A DNA stretch of 64,000 nt from Limnephilus marmoratus (GCA_917880885.1 OU862909.1:31494405-31558404); one strand, 5' to 3'; positions 10,691 through 21,688 are shown, counted from the stretch's first letter. Notes: a model not told the origin generated them from the sequence alone. Program-made: numbers and translations.

Positions 10691-11035
10691 TACCATGTTA
10701 GAAAGGGTGACCGGGCAACTCGGAATGAAACCAACTCAGAACCATCTCAGATTAGTCATTTAGAGTGATAAACAAAAATATATTAAAAATTGGTTGAATA
10801 GGTTACATCAGGTTAGGGTTATCGGCTAATTTAAAATTATTTTTTTCATAGTTTTTAATGACTTTTCAAGGAGGTGTTGAGTTGACTTTATTCTTAGTTG
10901 GCATGGAACCATTAGAAAATGTCTTTTAAACGATATTAGTAGATATTGCACGGTGACCCGAGTTATTCCGTCGACAATTGGCCTCCCGAATTTGTGGTAT
11001 TTTACAATTAATTCATTTCAAAATAATATACTTAA

Positions 11036-11297
11036 TATATTTGCCGCACGTTCCAGAGTGGAAGATACTCTCAGTATCACCCTGGTGTAAAACCACCATT
11101 CAGAATTGAAACGTTGCTTGAAATGCGTTAGCCGTGTTTGGTGACCAGATATGAATAGCCAGGTACTTCCCCATCTTCCTCTTTCCCATCTCCTTCCCCT
11201 CCCCACTATCTTCAGCCTCACAACATACCACAATTGGGGATGCCATAGTCTCATTGGCTCCAGACGGGAGCAGTTGGTAACCCTTGTGCGGTATTCA
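11036..11297 (-). repeat. Repeat family B, minus copy (~260 bp)
   Basis: Closely matches 28862-29118 over its full length. Landmarks: ACCACCATTCAGAATTGAAA, the block around TCACAACATACCACAATTGG and GGCTCCAGACGGGAGCAG. There is no coding capacity and no clear target duplication. The minus-strand frame 11018-11254 falls inside and is not conserved. Confidence 0.65.
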
Positions 11298-11479
11298 TAT
11301 AAAAAAAATTGAAACTTTAGAAATACCTTATTAACAAGTTGGTATGAATATCAGACGAATTTATTCACAGTGTCGATTTTTTGTACGTATGCTTGGTATA
11401 CACAATATATATAAGTAGATTTTTCCTAGATGCATTTGAATGAAAATATGTTTTATGTTTGGTTATCACTCTGTGACAA

Positions 11480-11605
11480 ACTAACCCCCAGATTCCTACC
11501 CACCCCTCATACCCTTTTCCTTCCCAGAACTTCCTCTCCTTCCTTTCCTAAAAAGACCCTCCACACAGTATCCACAAAGATGACACAGGCCCTGAGGAAA
11601 ATAAT
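11480..11605 (+). repeat. Repeat family A, plus-strand arm of a back-to-back palindrome
   Basis: Matches the 3' half of full copies such as 12427-12892, from the block CCCAGATTCCTACCCACC to the terminal GGCCCTGAGG hairpin. Instead of running on to an A-rich tail, it is fused at the hairpin to an inverted copy (11606-11898). Confidence 0.8.
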
Positions 11606-11898
11606 TTCCCTCAGGGCCTATGTCATCTTTGGGGATGCTGTGTGGAGGGTTTTTATAAGGAAAGAAAGGAGAGGAGAGTTTTGGGAAGGAAAGGGTTTTA
11701 AGGGGTGGGCAGGAAACTGGGGTTCAGTGTGTCCTGGTCATCCGCCTCCAAGACCTAGACAAACCTCAACCCATGAACCCGGGCACCCCTGCTAAATCAC
11801 CAAACGTAGCGAACCACTTGGGGTGACCTATGGCAGAGGTGTTGGTTATCCAATAAAGGTTCCCGGGGCGGCGGTACCCATTCCCGCCTCCCAAATTG
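11606..11898 (-). repeat. Repeat family A, inverted arm
   Basis: Reverse complement of the family A body, ending with GGCGGTACCCATTCCCGCCT, the family's 5' end in the orientation that carries an A-rich tail. The first ~130 bases mirror the preceding arm, making a hairpin centred near 11603. The frame 11430-11795 crosses both arms and is an accident of the palindrome. Confidence 0.8.
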
Positions 11899-11904
11899 AT
11901 ATAC

Positions 11905-12060
11905 CATTGAAAAAGAAGATAATAATAATAATCTAAACATTCCAAACGAAAATATGAAAGAGAACAAGAAACAGAAAATCAGAAAAAGATAATGGTTGCA
12001 ACTGGGACATATAATAACATATAACCTTCAAAAGTTATAAAAAGAGAGTTTTCTTATAAA
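11905..12060 (+). repeat. Left arm of a tRNA-like fold-back element (deleted copy)
   Basis: The run from CATTGAAAAAGAAGATAATA through ATGAAAGAGAACAAGAAACA to ATGGTTGCAACTGGGAC matches 61968-62062. It then jumps to AAAAGTTATAAAAAGAGAGT, which in the complete copy lies just beyond the right arm (62408 onward). So this copy lacks the tRNA-like centre and the right arm. Confidence 0.65.
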
Positions 12061-12420
12061 AATTTAAATATTGTTAAGTTTATTTGCAGACACCGTCATT
12101 TTTACACCCGAACTTTGGATTTTAGTAGAGGCTCGATCAGTGTTAAAATACCACACGACAATTTCTTTGATACTTTTTTAATCTTAGATGTTTACAGTAT
12201 TTTAAAAGCAATTTTCGTGACAGTTTTTTTATATATTTTCTTGGTTAATTAAGCACCTTTTAGATTATATTTAGTAAAAACTAAGCCCTTCAAGTCTGTC
12301 GTTGCAGCGAAGAATCTAATATTATTATTACTAGTACCTCCCTACTTGTATTTACCCATTACTACGGTAAACATGCATTTTTGTGACAGCTATGTATTTA
12401 CACTGTCCAATCTTCATTAT
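12061..12420. other. Unique AT-rich stretch
   Basis: Nothing recognised. Confidence 0.4.
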
Positions 12421-12426
12421 TTTCAT

Positions 12427-12892
12427 TTTGGGAGGCAGTTATGGGTACCGCCGCCCCGAAAACAATTTATTAGATAACCAATATCTCAGCTATAGGCCAC
12501 CTTAAATGGTTCGCTACGTTTTGTGACTTAGCAGAGGTGCCGTAGTTCATGGGGTGAGGTTTGTCAAGATATTGCCGGCTGATGTGTCTGCCCATATGCT
12601 GAATGGCGGGCCAGATTGAGAGAGACTGGTAGAGGAAGTCTTTTGACCTCTCCAACCAGAATTCCTCGACCCATCGCCTTGCACCGCAGTAAAGGGAGAT
12701 GGATTCATATGTTCGTCACTCCTGGACCCACTAACCCCCGAATTCCTACCCACCCTTCATACCTATTTCCTTCTCGGAACTTTCTCTTCTTCCTTTCCTT
12801 AAAAAAACCCTCCACACAGCATCCCCTAAGATGACATAGGCCCTGAAGGAAATTATTTTCCTCAGGGCCTCCTGTGTGGATCTAATGTAAAA
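12427..12892 (+). repeat. Repeat family A, near full-length copy
   Basis: Runs from TTTGGGAGGC through GGTACCGCCGCCCC, the body, and the terminal hairpin to CTAATGTAAAAAAAAA. In this orientation the family has a constant A-rich end and variable left truncations, which suggests retrotransposition, though no RNA polymerase III box or reverse transcriptase is visible. Reverse-strand frames (12470-12655, 12547-12753) show a peptide pattern, RSD..MN.S followed by SRSGPP, seen in other copies; it may be a coding relic. Confidence 0.8.
12829..12871. repeat. Family A terminal hairpin
   Basis: GGCCCTGA-GG and its complement CCTCAGGGCC enclose an AAATTATTTT loop, just before the A-rich end. A second, outer pair (CCACACAG upstream, CTGTGTGG downstream) brackets it in complete copies. 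Both are kept in many copies, implying structure rather than chance. Confidence 0.7.
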
Positions 12893-13219
12893 AAAAACAT
12901 AATATACCTAGCATCTTTATATCTTTATGCAATATCTATACTTATCACTTTTTTAAAGCAGTGGCATAAAACATATAAAGAAGATAATTTGGGTTTATTA
13001 GCGGAAAATCGTGATAATTTTACGACTTTTTATATGGCCTTAATATTCCTTGATTACGTAATCTGCTTTCACAACCAAAAATGATTCAATGTCGTCCCAA
13101 AAGCCCTGCATTAAAAAATGTTATGACGAAATTATGAAAATAATAATATTTTTTATCAAAGCCTTAAATTGCGCCTTTTTTTCAATATAGTGTCATCAAA
13201 CCTTTGTACAGGACACATA
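12893..13219. other. Unique AT-rich stretch
   Basis: Nothing recognised. Confidence 0.4.
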
Positions 13220-13221
13220 TA

Positions 13222-13607
13222 CAGGGTGTCTGGGGGTAAAGTGCATTAACTTTGGGAGGTGATTCTACATGATAGTATAAGTAAAAAAGATAAATAACTT
13301 TTTTCGAAATTCCAACTTTTAGGGGTAGTTGTGTGATAAAAAGATGAAAATAGGCCGGCGTGTGCGGCCAGATTCATTATTTTCCGCTGTTACGGAACGT
13401 GTTAATCACAATAATGTAATGTTGCCACAATCGTGGGCGGTAGGCTCTCAGCAAGTAAGATCGTACCTTTTAAGATTTTTAGTAGGTACTTCTTTTTGTA
13501 TGGGAAAAAAACGTTGGAATTTCGGAAAAAGTTGTTAATCTTTTTTACTCCTACCATCATGTAGAATCACCTCCCGAAGTTAATGCACTTTACCCCCGGA
13601 CACCCTG
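13222..13607. mobile_element. Fold-back MITE with CAGGGTGTC ends (386 bp)
   Basis: The ends CAGGGTGTCTGGGGGTAAAG and its inverse differ at one base in the first 20, and inverted similarity continues for about 60 bp (AGTGCATTAACTT, GGAGGTGATTCTACATGAT). Flanked by TA on both sides (13220-13221, 13608-13609), consistent with a Tc1/mariner-type target, though the TA could be part of the inverted repeat. The interior frame 13329-13538 is not recognisable. Confidence 0.7.
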
Positions 13608-14202
13608 TATGTTATAATTTATTGAAAAAATATAAAACCGTGGTAGTAAAAAATGTTTCTTTATTTTTATCTCTGTGACATAAAATACTTTAGTTTATTA
13701 CCCTAGATTGAATGGACTAAATCATTTAAATTTTATTGTCATTGGATTATATTGTGAAACATGGTTTTTAATGGTTGCACTTATTCGGCTTAGGTATAAT
13801 AATACGAAAATAATTGTATCATACGTGATTAGGTATATAATTGAAAAAAACGAGAAAAGATGTATTATTTATTGGAGTTCTTATGTTAAAACCCGATCAG
13901 GGATTTCAAAATTGATTATTAAATCCATCATGATTTGATGAGTAAACTAGGGTAATTAGTTTTTTACGGGAAATACACTTTTATTCTTGTTTCAAGGGCC
14001 AAATGTGGCCTTATGTACTTCGAGACTAATTTTTGAAAAATGTATGCACTTATACTATTGTGTGTTTTATGCTCTCGGCGAGACTACCCGGTGAGCCCGA
14101 ACACAAGACTGTTTTAGGAAATTCATCTTACGTTCTTAGCCTCGCTACACTTAGCGTGTGTCGCTCTTCATAGAGAGAAAAAAATGGCCTTATATTTAAA
14201 CG
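13608..14202. other. Unique AT-rich stretch
   Basis: An open frame at 13708-13938 has no recognisable features. Confidence 0.4.
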
Positions 14203-14763
14203 CCCGGGGTCTCAAAAGTTTCGTATGATCTGAAGCTCCCCGAAAACGTAAAAATAAATGAAATTATTGTTCATTATTAGCCCGCTAAAATGGCCGGAAG
14301 TTTTAAAAGAAAATAGATTTCTTGGCTTGGAAAAAAATAAAATAAAGGGTTAATATTTCATATTTTTTACCAAACTTATTTTTCATTCCATAACTACAAT
14401 ACAAAAAACCAAAAAAAAATATTTTTTAAACATATGTGATGTGTTGGTTAAAAATTTAAAAGGGGAAAATAACACTTTTTCTGGATAAAATCAGAATTCT
14501 TGTTGACTTACTTGTATTCATAAACTTGAACTTTTTTTTTCATTTTTGTCAGTTATACGCATTTTTTAGTAATAAAAGGTAAAATTATAGGTAAAGTTAA
14601 AAGGTAAAATTACTGAAAAATTTTTTTTAGTGAAAATTTAAAAAAAAAATAGTTTTAGGTTTGTTTTCTGATTTTCAATGCATTTTAGCGGGCTAATAAC
14701 CATTTTAAAAAAATTAATGCAGTTCTCATTTTCTTTGTAAGACGCAACTTTTGAGATCCCGGG
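14203..14763. mobile_element. Probable DNA transposon with CCCGGG ends (561 bp)
   Basis: Outer ends CCCGGGGTCTCAAAAGTT and, inverted, CCCGGGATCTCAAAAGTT. A second inverted pair inside (TTATTAGCCCGCTAAAATG near 14276-14294 and 14680-14698). No target duplication could be fixed, so the superfamily is open. It is AT-rich inside with no coding frame. Confidence 0.6.
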
Positions 14764-14849
14764 CCTTTCTGAATTCAAAAGTTGAAATAATTGACACACA
14801 CACACTTGCTTCTTCAGCTCTCCGTTCCGTGACCAAGTTTGTTTTTTTT

Positions 14850-15325
14850 ACATTAGCTCCACACAGGAGGCCCTGAGGAAAATAATTCCCCTCAGGGCAT
14901 TGACAACAATACTTGATCGAAGCCTCAGGGCCTATGTCATATTTGGGGATGCTGTGTGGAGGGTCTTTTAGAAAAGGGTCTTTTTTAGGAAAGGAAAGAG
15001 AGGAAGATCAGGAAAGGCAAAGGGTATGAGGAGTGGGTAGGAATCTGGGGGTCAGCATGTCCAGGAGTGAGAGATATATGAATTCATCCATCTCACTGCG
15101 GTGAAAGGCGATGTTCCGAGGGAGTACGGATAGATAAGTCAGAGGGACCCCCTCAACCGCTATCTCCCAATCCGGCCTGCCATGCAGCTGTTGGGAAAAA
15201 CCTCACCCCATGAACCCGGGCACCCCTGCTGAGTCACCAAATGTAGCGAGCCACTTGGGGTGACCTATGGCAGAGGTGTTGGTTAGAGGCGGCGGTACCC
15301 ATACCCGCCTCCCAAATTAATATGG
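14850..15325 (-). repeat. Repeat family A, minus copy
   Basis: Starts with the inverted A-rich end TTTACATTAGCTCCACACAG, passes the terminal hairpin (here with an extra ~45-bp segment carrying a second copy of CCTCAGGGC) and runs to GGTACCCATACCCGCCTCCC. Part of the centre (the GCAGACGCATC region) is deleted. Confidence 0.8.
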
Positions 15326-15710
15326 TAATAGGCGAACGCAGCCTTAATTATAAAAGGGACAACTGGCGATATGAAAGAGAGGATACACCACTCGGGCTTT
15401 CTTACTGTGAGTAAAGCCCGGAGACGTTTTCACGCAGGGCGGCACGTGTACGGCAGGGATTTATAAATTATTAAAAACACGAACTTATTTTAAAAAATTA
15501 GTTTAAAGATAAAGTCGGGGTTTAAAAAAAAATTCCTTGACATTTTCAAATATTATGTTAAAGCTCATAGCTGGACGCAAAATCAAATAAGTATTGCCGT
15601 GGTGTGAAATCACAATTCTGAATCGAAAAAACAAATTCCCACACGTATGATATGCAATATATTTCCATTACTATAATTGATTTATTATTTTAGCAACAAT
15701 TTTTTGTATT
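15326..15710. other. Unique non-coding stretch
   Basis: Nothing recognised. Confidence 0.4.
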
Positions 15711-15718
15711 CTTTAATG

Positions 15719-15875
15719 CCTGTATCAGACCACGCCATATGCGCGCTATTCTTTCTTGGCTTGGCCTTATTTGAGCATATCACTCGCCATACATTTCACG
15801 ATATATGGCGAGCGATATGCTGAAATATGCCAAACCCTAAAACGCTTGCTTCATTATGGCGTAGTCTGACAGTGC
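15719..15875. mobile_element. Short hAT-type MITE (157 bp)
   Basis: Imperfect inverted ends share CAGAC(C/T)ACGCCATA. Candidate 8-bp target duplication CTTTAATG (15711-15718) and CTTTAGTG (15876-15883) has one mismatch. The interior is an inverted repeat around CGCCATA and TATGGCG, so the whole element can fold back. Confidence 0.6.
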
Positions 15876-15970
15876 CTTTAGTGATTTCCACTGGCCCGAC
15901 ATAACTAATTACCTATAACTATTCATTAGTACCTAACAGGGCAATGATAAGTAGGAACATAATATGGTAG

Positions 15971-16219
15971 TTGGCCCAGAAAGTATTCAAATGTATCCCA
16001 TCTCCCAAATCAGTATTAAGTAATGGATTTAGAAAAATTAGCAAAGCGCGTAATTTAAAATTGTATACTTCAGAGAAAATCCTTCTGGCTGACAATTTAA
16101 TCATTTTCAAATTTGTCGGATTCAAAACCAAGAAAGCGAAAAAGATTATTTTGTACCCTTTCGATAAAGCTCCCAATAAAGTAGTTCAGTTCACTTCTAA
16201 CGAAAACGAAATGATATAA
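15971..16219 (+). CDS. Unrecognised ORF, possible coding remnant
   Basis: An 82-codon open frame with no ATG at its start (first codon TTG), directly after a TAG that could be a splice acceptor. The product is lysine-rich near its end (FKTKKAKKIILYPFD) and finishes ENEMI. The minus strand is also open across 15919-16176, which lowers confidence. I do not recognise the protein. Confidence 0.2.
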   Translation: MAQKVFKCIPSPKSVLSNGFRKISKARNLKLYTSEKILLADNLIIFKFVGFKTKKAKKIILYPFDKAPNKVVQFTSNENEMI

Positions 16220-17150
16220 TAGTTTTGTTTGTACATAAATTTATTGAAAATTCTTAATAATCTTTTTATAAGTCCTAACATGTGTAAGCCCTTGTTAGAA
16301 ATTTGCGTTACGCGGAACAAATTATTCAAATTAAAGATTTGATTAAAAAGTGATGCCTAAGTTTTTAATTTGTACGAGTATTAATGTTTCATAAGCATCG
16401 TTGTCAATGTTAAAATTAAAAATCACTGTATATTAGATTTAATCTGACTATCTGACATATTGAGATATTTTAGTAAAATTTGTTTTAATCACACCAAATT
16501 AACGATTTGTTGATATTATCGTGAAAAAAATTGCGGTTAATAATATTTTGAATAATTCTAAAACATTTTAAGTAATCTGGAACTATTTACATCGTAATGT
16601 TTGAGTAATATCATTTATAAACAAGATTTTATGGGAAACCGAATCAAAGGGATTATTTCGCGGAGTTAACTTGTTTTCTTTTCTTTAAAAGCATTCGATA
16701 TATAATTTTCGTAATACCTAATTGACTCCTCGGCCGATACCCCTGGACTGCATTTCCCACATCGCTTATTTGTTTGTGCACATTAATACTCGTATCATAA
16801 GTGCAAGGAACAGAGGAGTGCCAAATAATTATTAAAAATTTATATGAATTATATTTTATTTAAGTAATCAGGAAAAAAAATCAAACAGGAAACTTAAAAA
16901 TTCGAATTAGGTATCTAAGTGAAATAAAATTGACTATCAATAAAAAACATTTATCGCTGGGAATTTCCAAAATCTTGTGAATTAATATTTCACATTGTTT
17001 AAAAATGCAATGCCATCAGTCATCATTGGTTATCATGATGTCACTTTTTAAAGTTTTATATGTACGAGTGTAATAAGTAAAATATACAAAAGATATTCTG
17101 ACCCACAGCATGTTCCGACTAGTATTCAAAAGGGTAAATAAAAAAATAAT
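16220..17150. other. Unique AT-rich stretch
   Basis: Nothing recognised. Confidence 0.4.
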
Positions 17151-17157
17151 TTTTTTT

Positions 17158-17382
17158 TTTTTTACATGAGCTCCACGCAGGAGACCCTGAGTGCAGCTCA
17201 TGTAAAGTTCCCTCAGGGCCTGTGTCATCTTTGGGGATGCTGTGTAAAGGTTTTTTTAGGGAAAGTAAGGAGAGGAGAGTTCTGGGTAGGAAAAAGGTTT
17301 AAGGGGTGGGTAGGAATCTGAGGTTCAGTGTGTCCTGGTCATCCGCCTCCAAGACCTAGACATACCTCACCCCATGAACCCC
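17158..17382 (-). repeat. Repeat family A, minus copy, truncated
   Basis: Begins with a poly-T run and TTTACATGAGCTCCACGCAG, includes the terminal hairpin with a short duplication of GCAGCTCATGTAAA, and stops after CCTCACCCCATGAACCC. The part that would hold the GGTACC-rich end is missing, as is a central segment. Confidence 0.75.
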
Positions 17383-18029
17383 AGATAATAAAGAAGACAA
17401 CAAAAAATACCACCAATTAAAATTTAAAAAAAAAAACAGAAAAGTAGCAATTGAAATGCTAATTTATAAACTGTTTTTAACTTAAATTCCAATATCAATT
17501 TTATCCAAAAATATTTTTGAAAAGAAAAACGTATTTTAGCTCTATTTACTTATCAAAGACATTATTTACTTCTCAAAATGTTAATTTAGTATGAGGATTT
17601 AAAAATATGATTTATAGTAACACCGTCCATGGGGGTTTTATGCGATAATTACCTCCGCCCCCCGCTCATTCATGTGTCTCATCCAGGGTTTACGAGGTGC
17701 GGGTACGATTTTTTTTAATTGCTGTTGTTTTTTAATGATATTTTCATTCTTCGTCGCTGTCATATTTGGTCGCACAATTGCACGAAATCCCACTAGCAGG
17801 CCATTACACTAATGGTTCATTCCACATAAACATTAAAGTGGGCGGGAATCATAACAGACAAGGTAATTCATTCCTTAAATTACATTTTCAGATCTTAGGG
17901 GAAGAAAAATTAATTTCAGGATTAACGCTGAGAATAAAATACTATCCTTACAATAAAAAATATTTTTACTTCTTCTACAATTGTGATGTTGCACGATCCG
18001 AATATGCGGTGGGAATATGATATCTCTAA
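17383..18029. other. Unique non-coding stretch
   Basis: A C-rich patch near 17658-17665. Frame 17766-18020 is unrecognised. Confidence 0.4.
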
Positions 18030-18195
18030 CTGTATAGTATGTTGTGAGTATGAGGGGGATGAGGGAGGAAAGTAGACTAGGGAAAGGAGGGTCGGAAAGC
18101 ATCAGGCTATTCAGATCTGGTCACTAAACATGGCTACAGCCACTTCGAGTAACTTTATAGTATCTACCGCTCTAATCTGGGGTTGTGAATGCGAA
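18030..18195 (+). repeat. Repeat family B, diverged partial copy
   Basis: The blocks GGCTATTCAGATCTGGTCAC, TAAACATGGCT and the GGAAAG/GGGAGG purine-rich part match the reverse complement of 28862-29118. Confidence 0.5.
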
Positions 18196-19265
18196 GAAAC
18201 AAAAAAATAACAGCATAATGTTTAGATGTTTTTCGGTCTCATAATTAGCCGATTAAATAGTTAGTTATAAATTGAAAATTTTCAAAATTAATTATTGAAA
18301 ATAAAGAATTCGAAAAGTGGAGGGAAAATTTGTTCATAAACTTTTATGATATTGGAAATACACTAATCGAAATAATACGAAAGCGGTCAAAACAGGTAAT
18401 TGATTTTAATCATATTCTACAAAAACAACAAAAATCAATTTGATGATTATTTTCACAAGACATTATTGCAGAGCTTCGGGAACTGCATCATCACCCATCG
18501 GGAATTGTTGAAGGACGATAATTATTTTTCTAACCGTTTAAATAATAGATATAATTTAAAAATTATGGTGAATTGAAATTCATCGCTAATAAATAGAGGT
18601 CAATGAATTACATTTTCCTTTGTTTCCGGACCTACTTACTCTTTAATTAGATGAACAAAAAATCCATTGTCCCCGAAGCAATGAGATCCCTAACCAACAT
18701 TTTTTTCATCTCTCCCACATGCCATTTGAGTTTTTTGTCCGTTTTTTCTTCATCAAGATAAATAATTGTGATTTTATTGTTTAGTTTATGGCTCGCCTTG
18801 TTTTATCTCCAATATTAAAGCAGACATAGGGGCAGGAGGGCAGCAGATTGTCTGGGAAATCATTGTTTCCTGTCATTATGGGATTTTGTTTTTTTACATG
18901 TTTTTTTTTTCATTTCTGTATTTAAGTCGGTAGCTGCCTACTTAACCAGACTAACACTGATCAATGTCATATCTGTAATTCATAGAATGACAATGATTAA
19001 CATTTTTATGATGCAGAGAAGAGAATTTATCAATCATTTTAGGCTTTTAGACCTTTTCTTTTGTTTTTAATTTGACGTCCAATGATTGTGTAATGTGTAA
19101 TGCGCTTTACGTGTAATATTGGAACTATTATCATACAATTTTGTGAAGATATCTCTCCTTGTAACGATCTATTGTAACTTAAATCGTTGGTCATTACCAT
19201 TCGAAGCGCAATTTAATGATAAGGGTTTAGACTTTAGACTTAGACCATTCCTGTGTTTTACGTCT
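18196..19265. other. Unique AT-rich stretch
   Basis: Nothing recognised. Confidence 0.4.
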
Positions 19266-19269
19266 TATT

Positions 19270-19545
19270 GTGATTGATGTGCTACTATGCAATGCAAAAT
19301 TATGTGATTTTATTTTAAAAATTAGATCACTTAGAAATATTTCAGATGTTTTCATTAAATACTGCGAGTAGAATACATATTTGCCTTTAAAATATTCGAG
19401 CATTGTTTTGATTAGTCTTTTATAAGCTCAGAAAAAAATAAAGTATCAGTCCTCCAAACTGCTTTGGAGTTCAAAATGTATTATGCATGAACCCCTTTTG
19501 GGTTGTAGTTTTATTGTATAGCGTGAAGAATTATTTTTTTTAGAA
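19270..19545 (+). repeat. Old, truncated family C-related copy
   Basis: ATTAAATACTGCGAGTAGAA, the AAAAAAATAAAGTAT block and TAGTTTTATTGTATA appear in the same order as in the left half of family C, but with much more divergence than between the three full copies. It ends before the GC-rich centre. It lies only 200 bp left of full copy 2. Confidence 0.6.
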
Positions 19546-19737
19546 AATGATCATATAACATTTAAATATTTGAGCTTCGCTTTTTAAATACGCTTTTTTG
19601 TGATGTTTTTTTCGTGAATAAATAAAACACGCGGCTGGTGTTAAAGTGGAATTTAAACCAATTTACATAAGGATGACGAATTTTACATGACGTGATGCAT
19701 CACCTTAACTGTAAAATAACTGAAAGCTCCTTCCTTC

Positions 19738-20485
19738 TTAAGATGAAGCCATAGTAAATAATGTAAAATCATACAAAATCATATGTTTTTGTTTTGAAAA
19801 TTTGATCGCTTCGAAGTATTATAGATGCTTCAATTAAATACTGCGTGTAGAACATACCTTGGCCCTTAAAAATATCGGTCATTTTTTTATAAGTCTTTTA
19901 ATAAGCCTATAAAAAAATAAAGTATAAGGTTTAAAAAACACACTTTCAAGTCCAAACTCTCCTATTTATAAACCCCTTTTCGGATATGATTTTATTGTAT
20001 AATGTAGCAAATTCAGTTTATTTTATAGTAATCGCAAAAAAAGTTGATATTTACTCCTGATCTTCCCAAAATAAAATAAAATATGCATTTTCGCGTTGTT
20101 ATTTTACAATACGGCCGCTAGTCGACGAATTCGGTTTTTCAAAGTGAACCCTATGGCGTCCACCGAAGAACTACTGTCCACGCCACAGTCGTCAAACCTA
20201 CTTCGTATCAGTCACGCCCCGAACTGAGCGGGAGATGGACGCGTCACTCCGCGTCGCTTGATTTCGTGAAATCAATTTTAAATTTCCGTTTTATTACAAT
20301 AAACAATGCGTAAAAAGGGAGTTAATGTTTTTTATAGGTTTTTACGAAACCAACCTTTGAATTTTTTTTCTCAAATACCTTTTCCAACCTTTCCAAAAGC
20401 TTTTTCTTTAGTATTTTCAAACTCCTCCCATAAAGGGGCGTGAATTCCGATTTCGATTTTTTCCTGGACTATGGGATCGCCTTAA
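19738..20485 (+). mobile_element. Family C element, copy 2 (748 bp)
   Basis: TTAA at both ends (19738-19741, 20482-20485). Ends TTAAGATGAAGCCATAG and, inverted, TTAAGGCGATCCCATAG agree at 13 of 17 positions. The interior is the same order of blocks as copy 1, including the GC-rich block with CGGCCGCTAGTCGACGAATTC-like sequence, which is genomic because it recurs in diverged copies. There is no open frame of note. Confidence 0.8.
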
Positions 20486-20574
20486 AAAACAACCACTGTG
20501 TATATAGATTTTTTCCATAAGAAATTTGTGAATTTGACCAAAAAATTATTTTAATTCTAATAATTTTATTTTTT

Positions 20575-20700
20575 ATTTATCGATCTATATAAAGTACGTT
20601 TACATTGGGTTTTTACCATGCCTGTCTCACTGGGATATACCTGTGTCCGTGTCTTGTAACTATGTATAATAAAATATCATAGTTACAAGATTATTTAAAG
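20575..20700 (-). mobile_element. LINE 3' UTR fragment, minus strand
   Basis: CATGCCTGTCTCACTGGGAT corresponds to the conserved GCCT..CTCACTAGGTGAA block of the LINE tails at 2960 and 27239, with an AT-rich tail on the left. Non-coding. Confidence 0.45.
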
Positions 20701-20849
20701 TTAAATACATATTAATTTAAATACAATTAAAACAGAGAGGTGATTGGAAGCGTGGGTAAATCCCTCAAAGAGAGTTATCTTATAAATTTAGGAAGAGATG
20801 AAGTAAAGTAGTAAATCTTGTCAAAACTATTTATGGAGTGAGATTTGAC

Positions 20850-21688
20850 AGGATTCTATTATTTTAATTTATTTTATATGGGTTAGGTCGTATGTGAATA
20901 GTTATTTCTGTCTGTGTGTGATTTATTTTACAGATGTTTGTAATAGTGTAGCATCCAATGCTTACAATTAATTTCTTTATATCATGTTTGAATTTTGTCA
21001 AGGATTCAGTTTGTCTGATCGTAGCTGGTAGTATATTGTGTAGTTAATTAAATGAAGACAATATTATCGAAACTCAATCGAAAATCTGAAACAGAAAAAT
21101 CAGAAAAAGATATGGGCACATCTGGGACTCGAACCCAGGACCTTCGGCTTTCTGGGCCGCAACTCTTGCTTCCTGGAAAGTCGGAGGTTCTGGGTTCGAG
21201 TCCTAGATGTGACCGTATATTTTTCTGATTTTTCTGTTTCAGATTTTTTATTGAGTTTCGCTAATATTGTCTTCATTTAATTAAATATTACAATTTGAAG
21301 TTTTACTTATTGAGTTAAAAATAAAAATAAATATAATAATTGTGGTCGAAAACCGTCTCCTTTTATAATTTTAGAACATAACTTGAAGAGAAGTTATGTT
21401 CTAAAATTATGTTCTGTCAATGGATTGCTTTCAGTTCCCGTAGCACAGTCGATCGACAAGGATTAAGGAAAGATAACTTTCGATAACTTCTCGTCGTTCC
21501 CTAGCACAATTGCAGATCGCCAACGAATAAGTATCAGTTCACAATGACTAAGTATTCTTAATATATTCGACTTCAACTGTTGTTTGTACGTTAGAGATCC
21601 GTAGTTGTCCTATTGTATGATGAGAAGTTACCGAAAGTTATCCTATCAACCCTTATCGATCGACCGTGCCAGGGCTCTTTTTAGATAA
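20850..21688. repeat. Segmental duplication, unit 1
   Basis: Collinear with 22380-23252: both contain TATATGGGTTAGG, the CATCCAATG block, TTTGAATTTTGTCAAGGAT, a tRNA-like fold-back, TCCTTTTATAATTTT, AAGAGAAGTTA, GATCGCCAACGAATAAGTAT and end at CAGGGCTCTTTTTAGATAA. Unit 1 lacks the MITE seen in unit 2 at the matching site (CCAATGCTTACAATT near 20957). Confidence 0.8.
21044..21284. mobile_element. tRNA-like fold-back element (241 bp)
   Basis: Two inverted copies of a tRNA-derived sequence. Each arm holds a perfect pol III B-box context, GGGTTCGAGTCC, at about 21127-21138 (inverted) and 21192-21203, followed outward by CTGATTTTTCTGTTTCAG. The outermost 23 bases are an exact inverted repeat beginning TTAATTAAATGAAGACAATA. 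This looks like a SINE head fused to its mirror image. Confidence 0.7.

Noticed and set aside
15919..16219. Pair of fully overlapping sense and antisense ORFs as two genes
   Set aside because: At most one could be real; the minus frame is hydrophobic AT-rich translation and was dropped. The plus frame is kept only at low confidence.
21115..21215. Functional tRNA gene
   Set aside because: Only T-arm/B-box parts are present, in inverted duplicate; no A-box, anticodon arm or acceptor stem.
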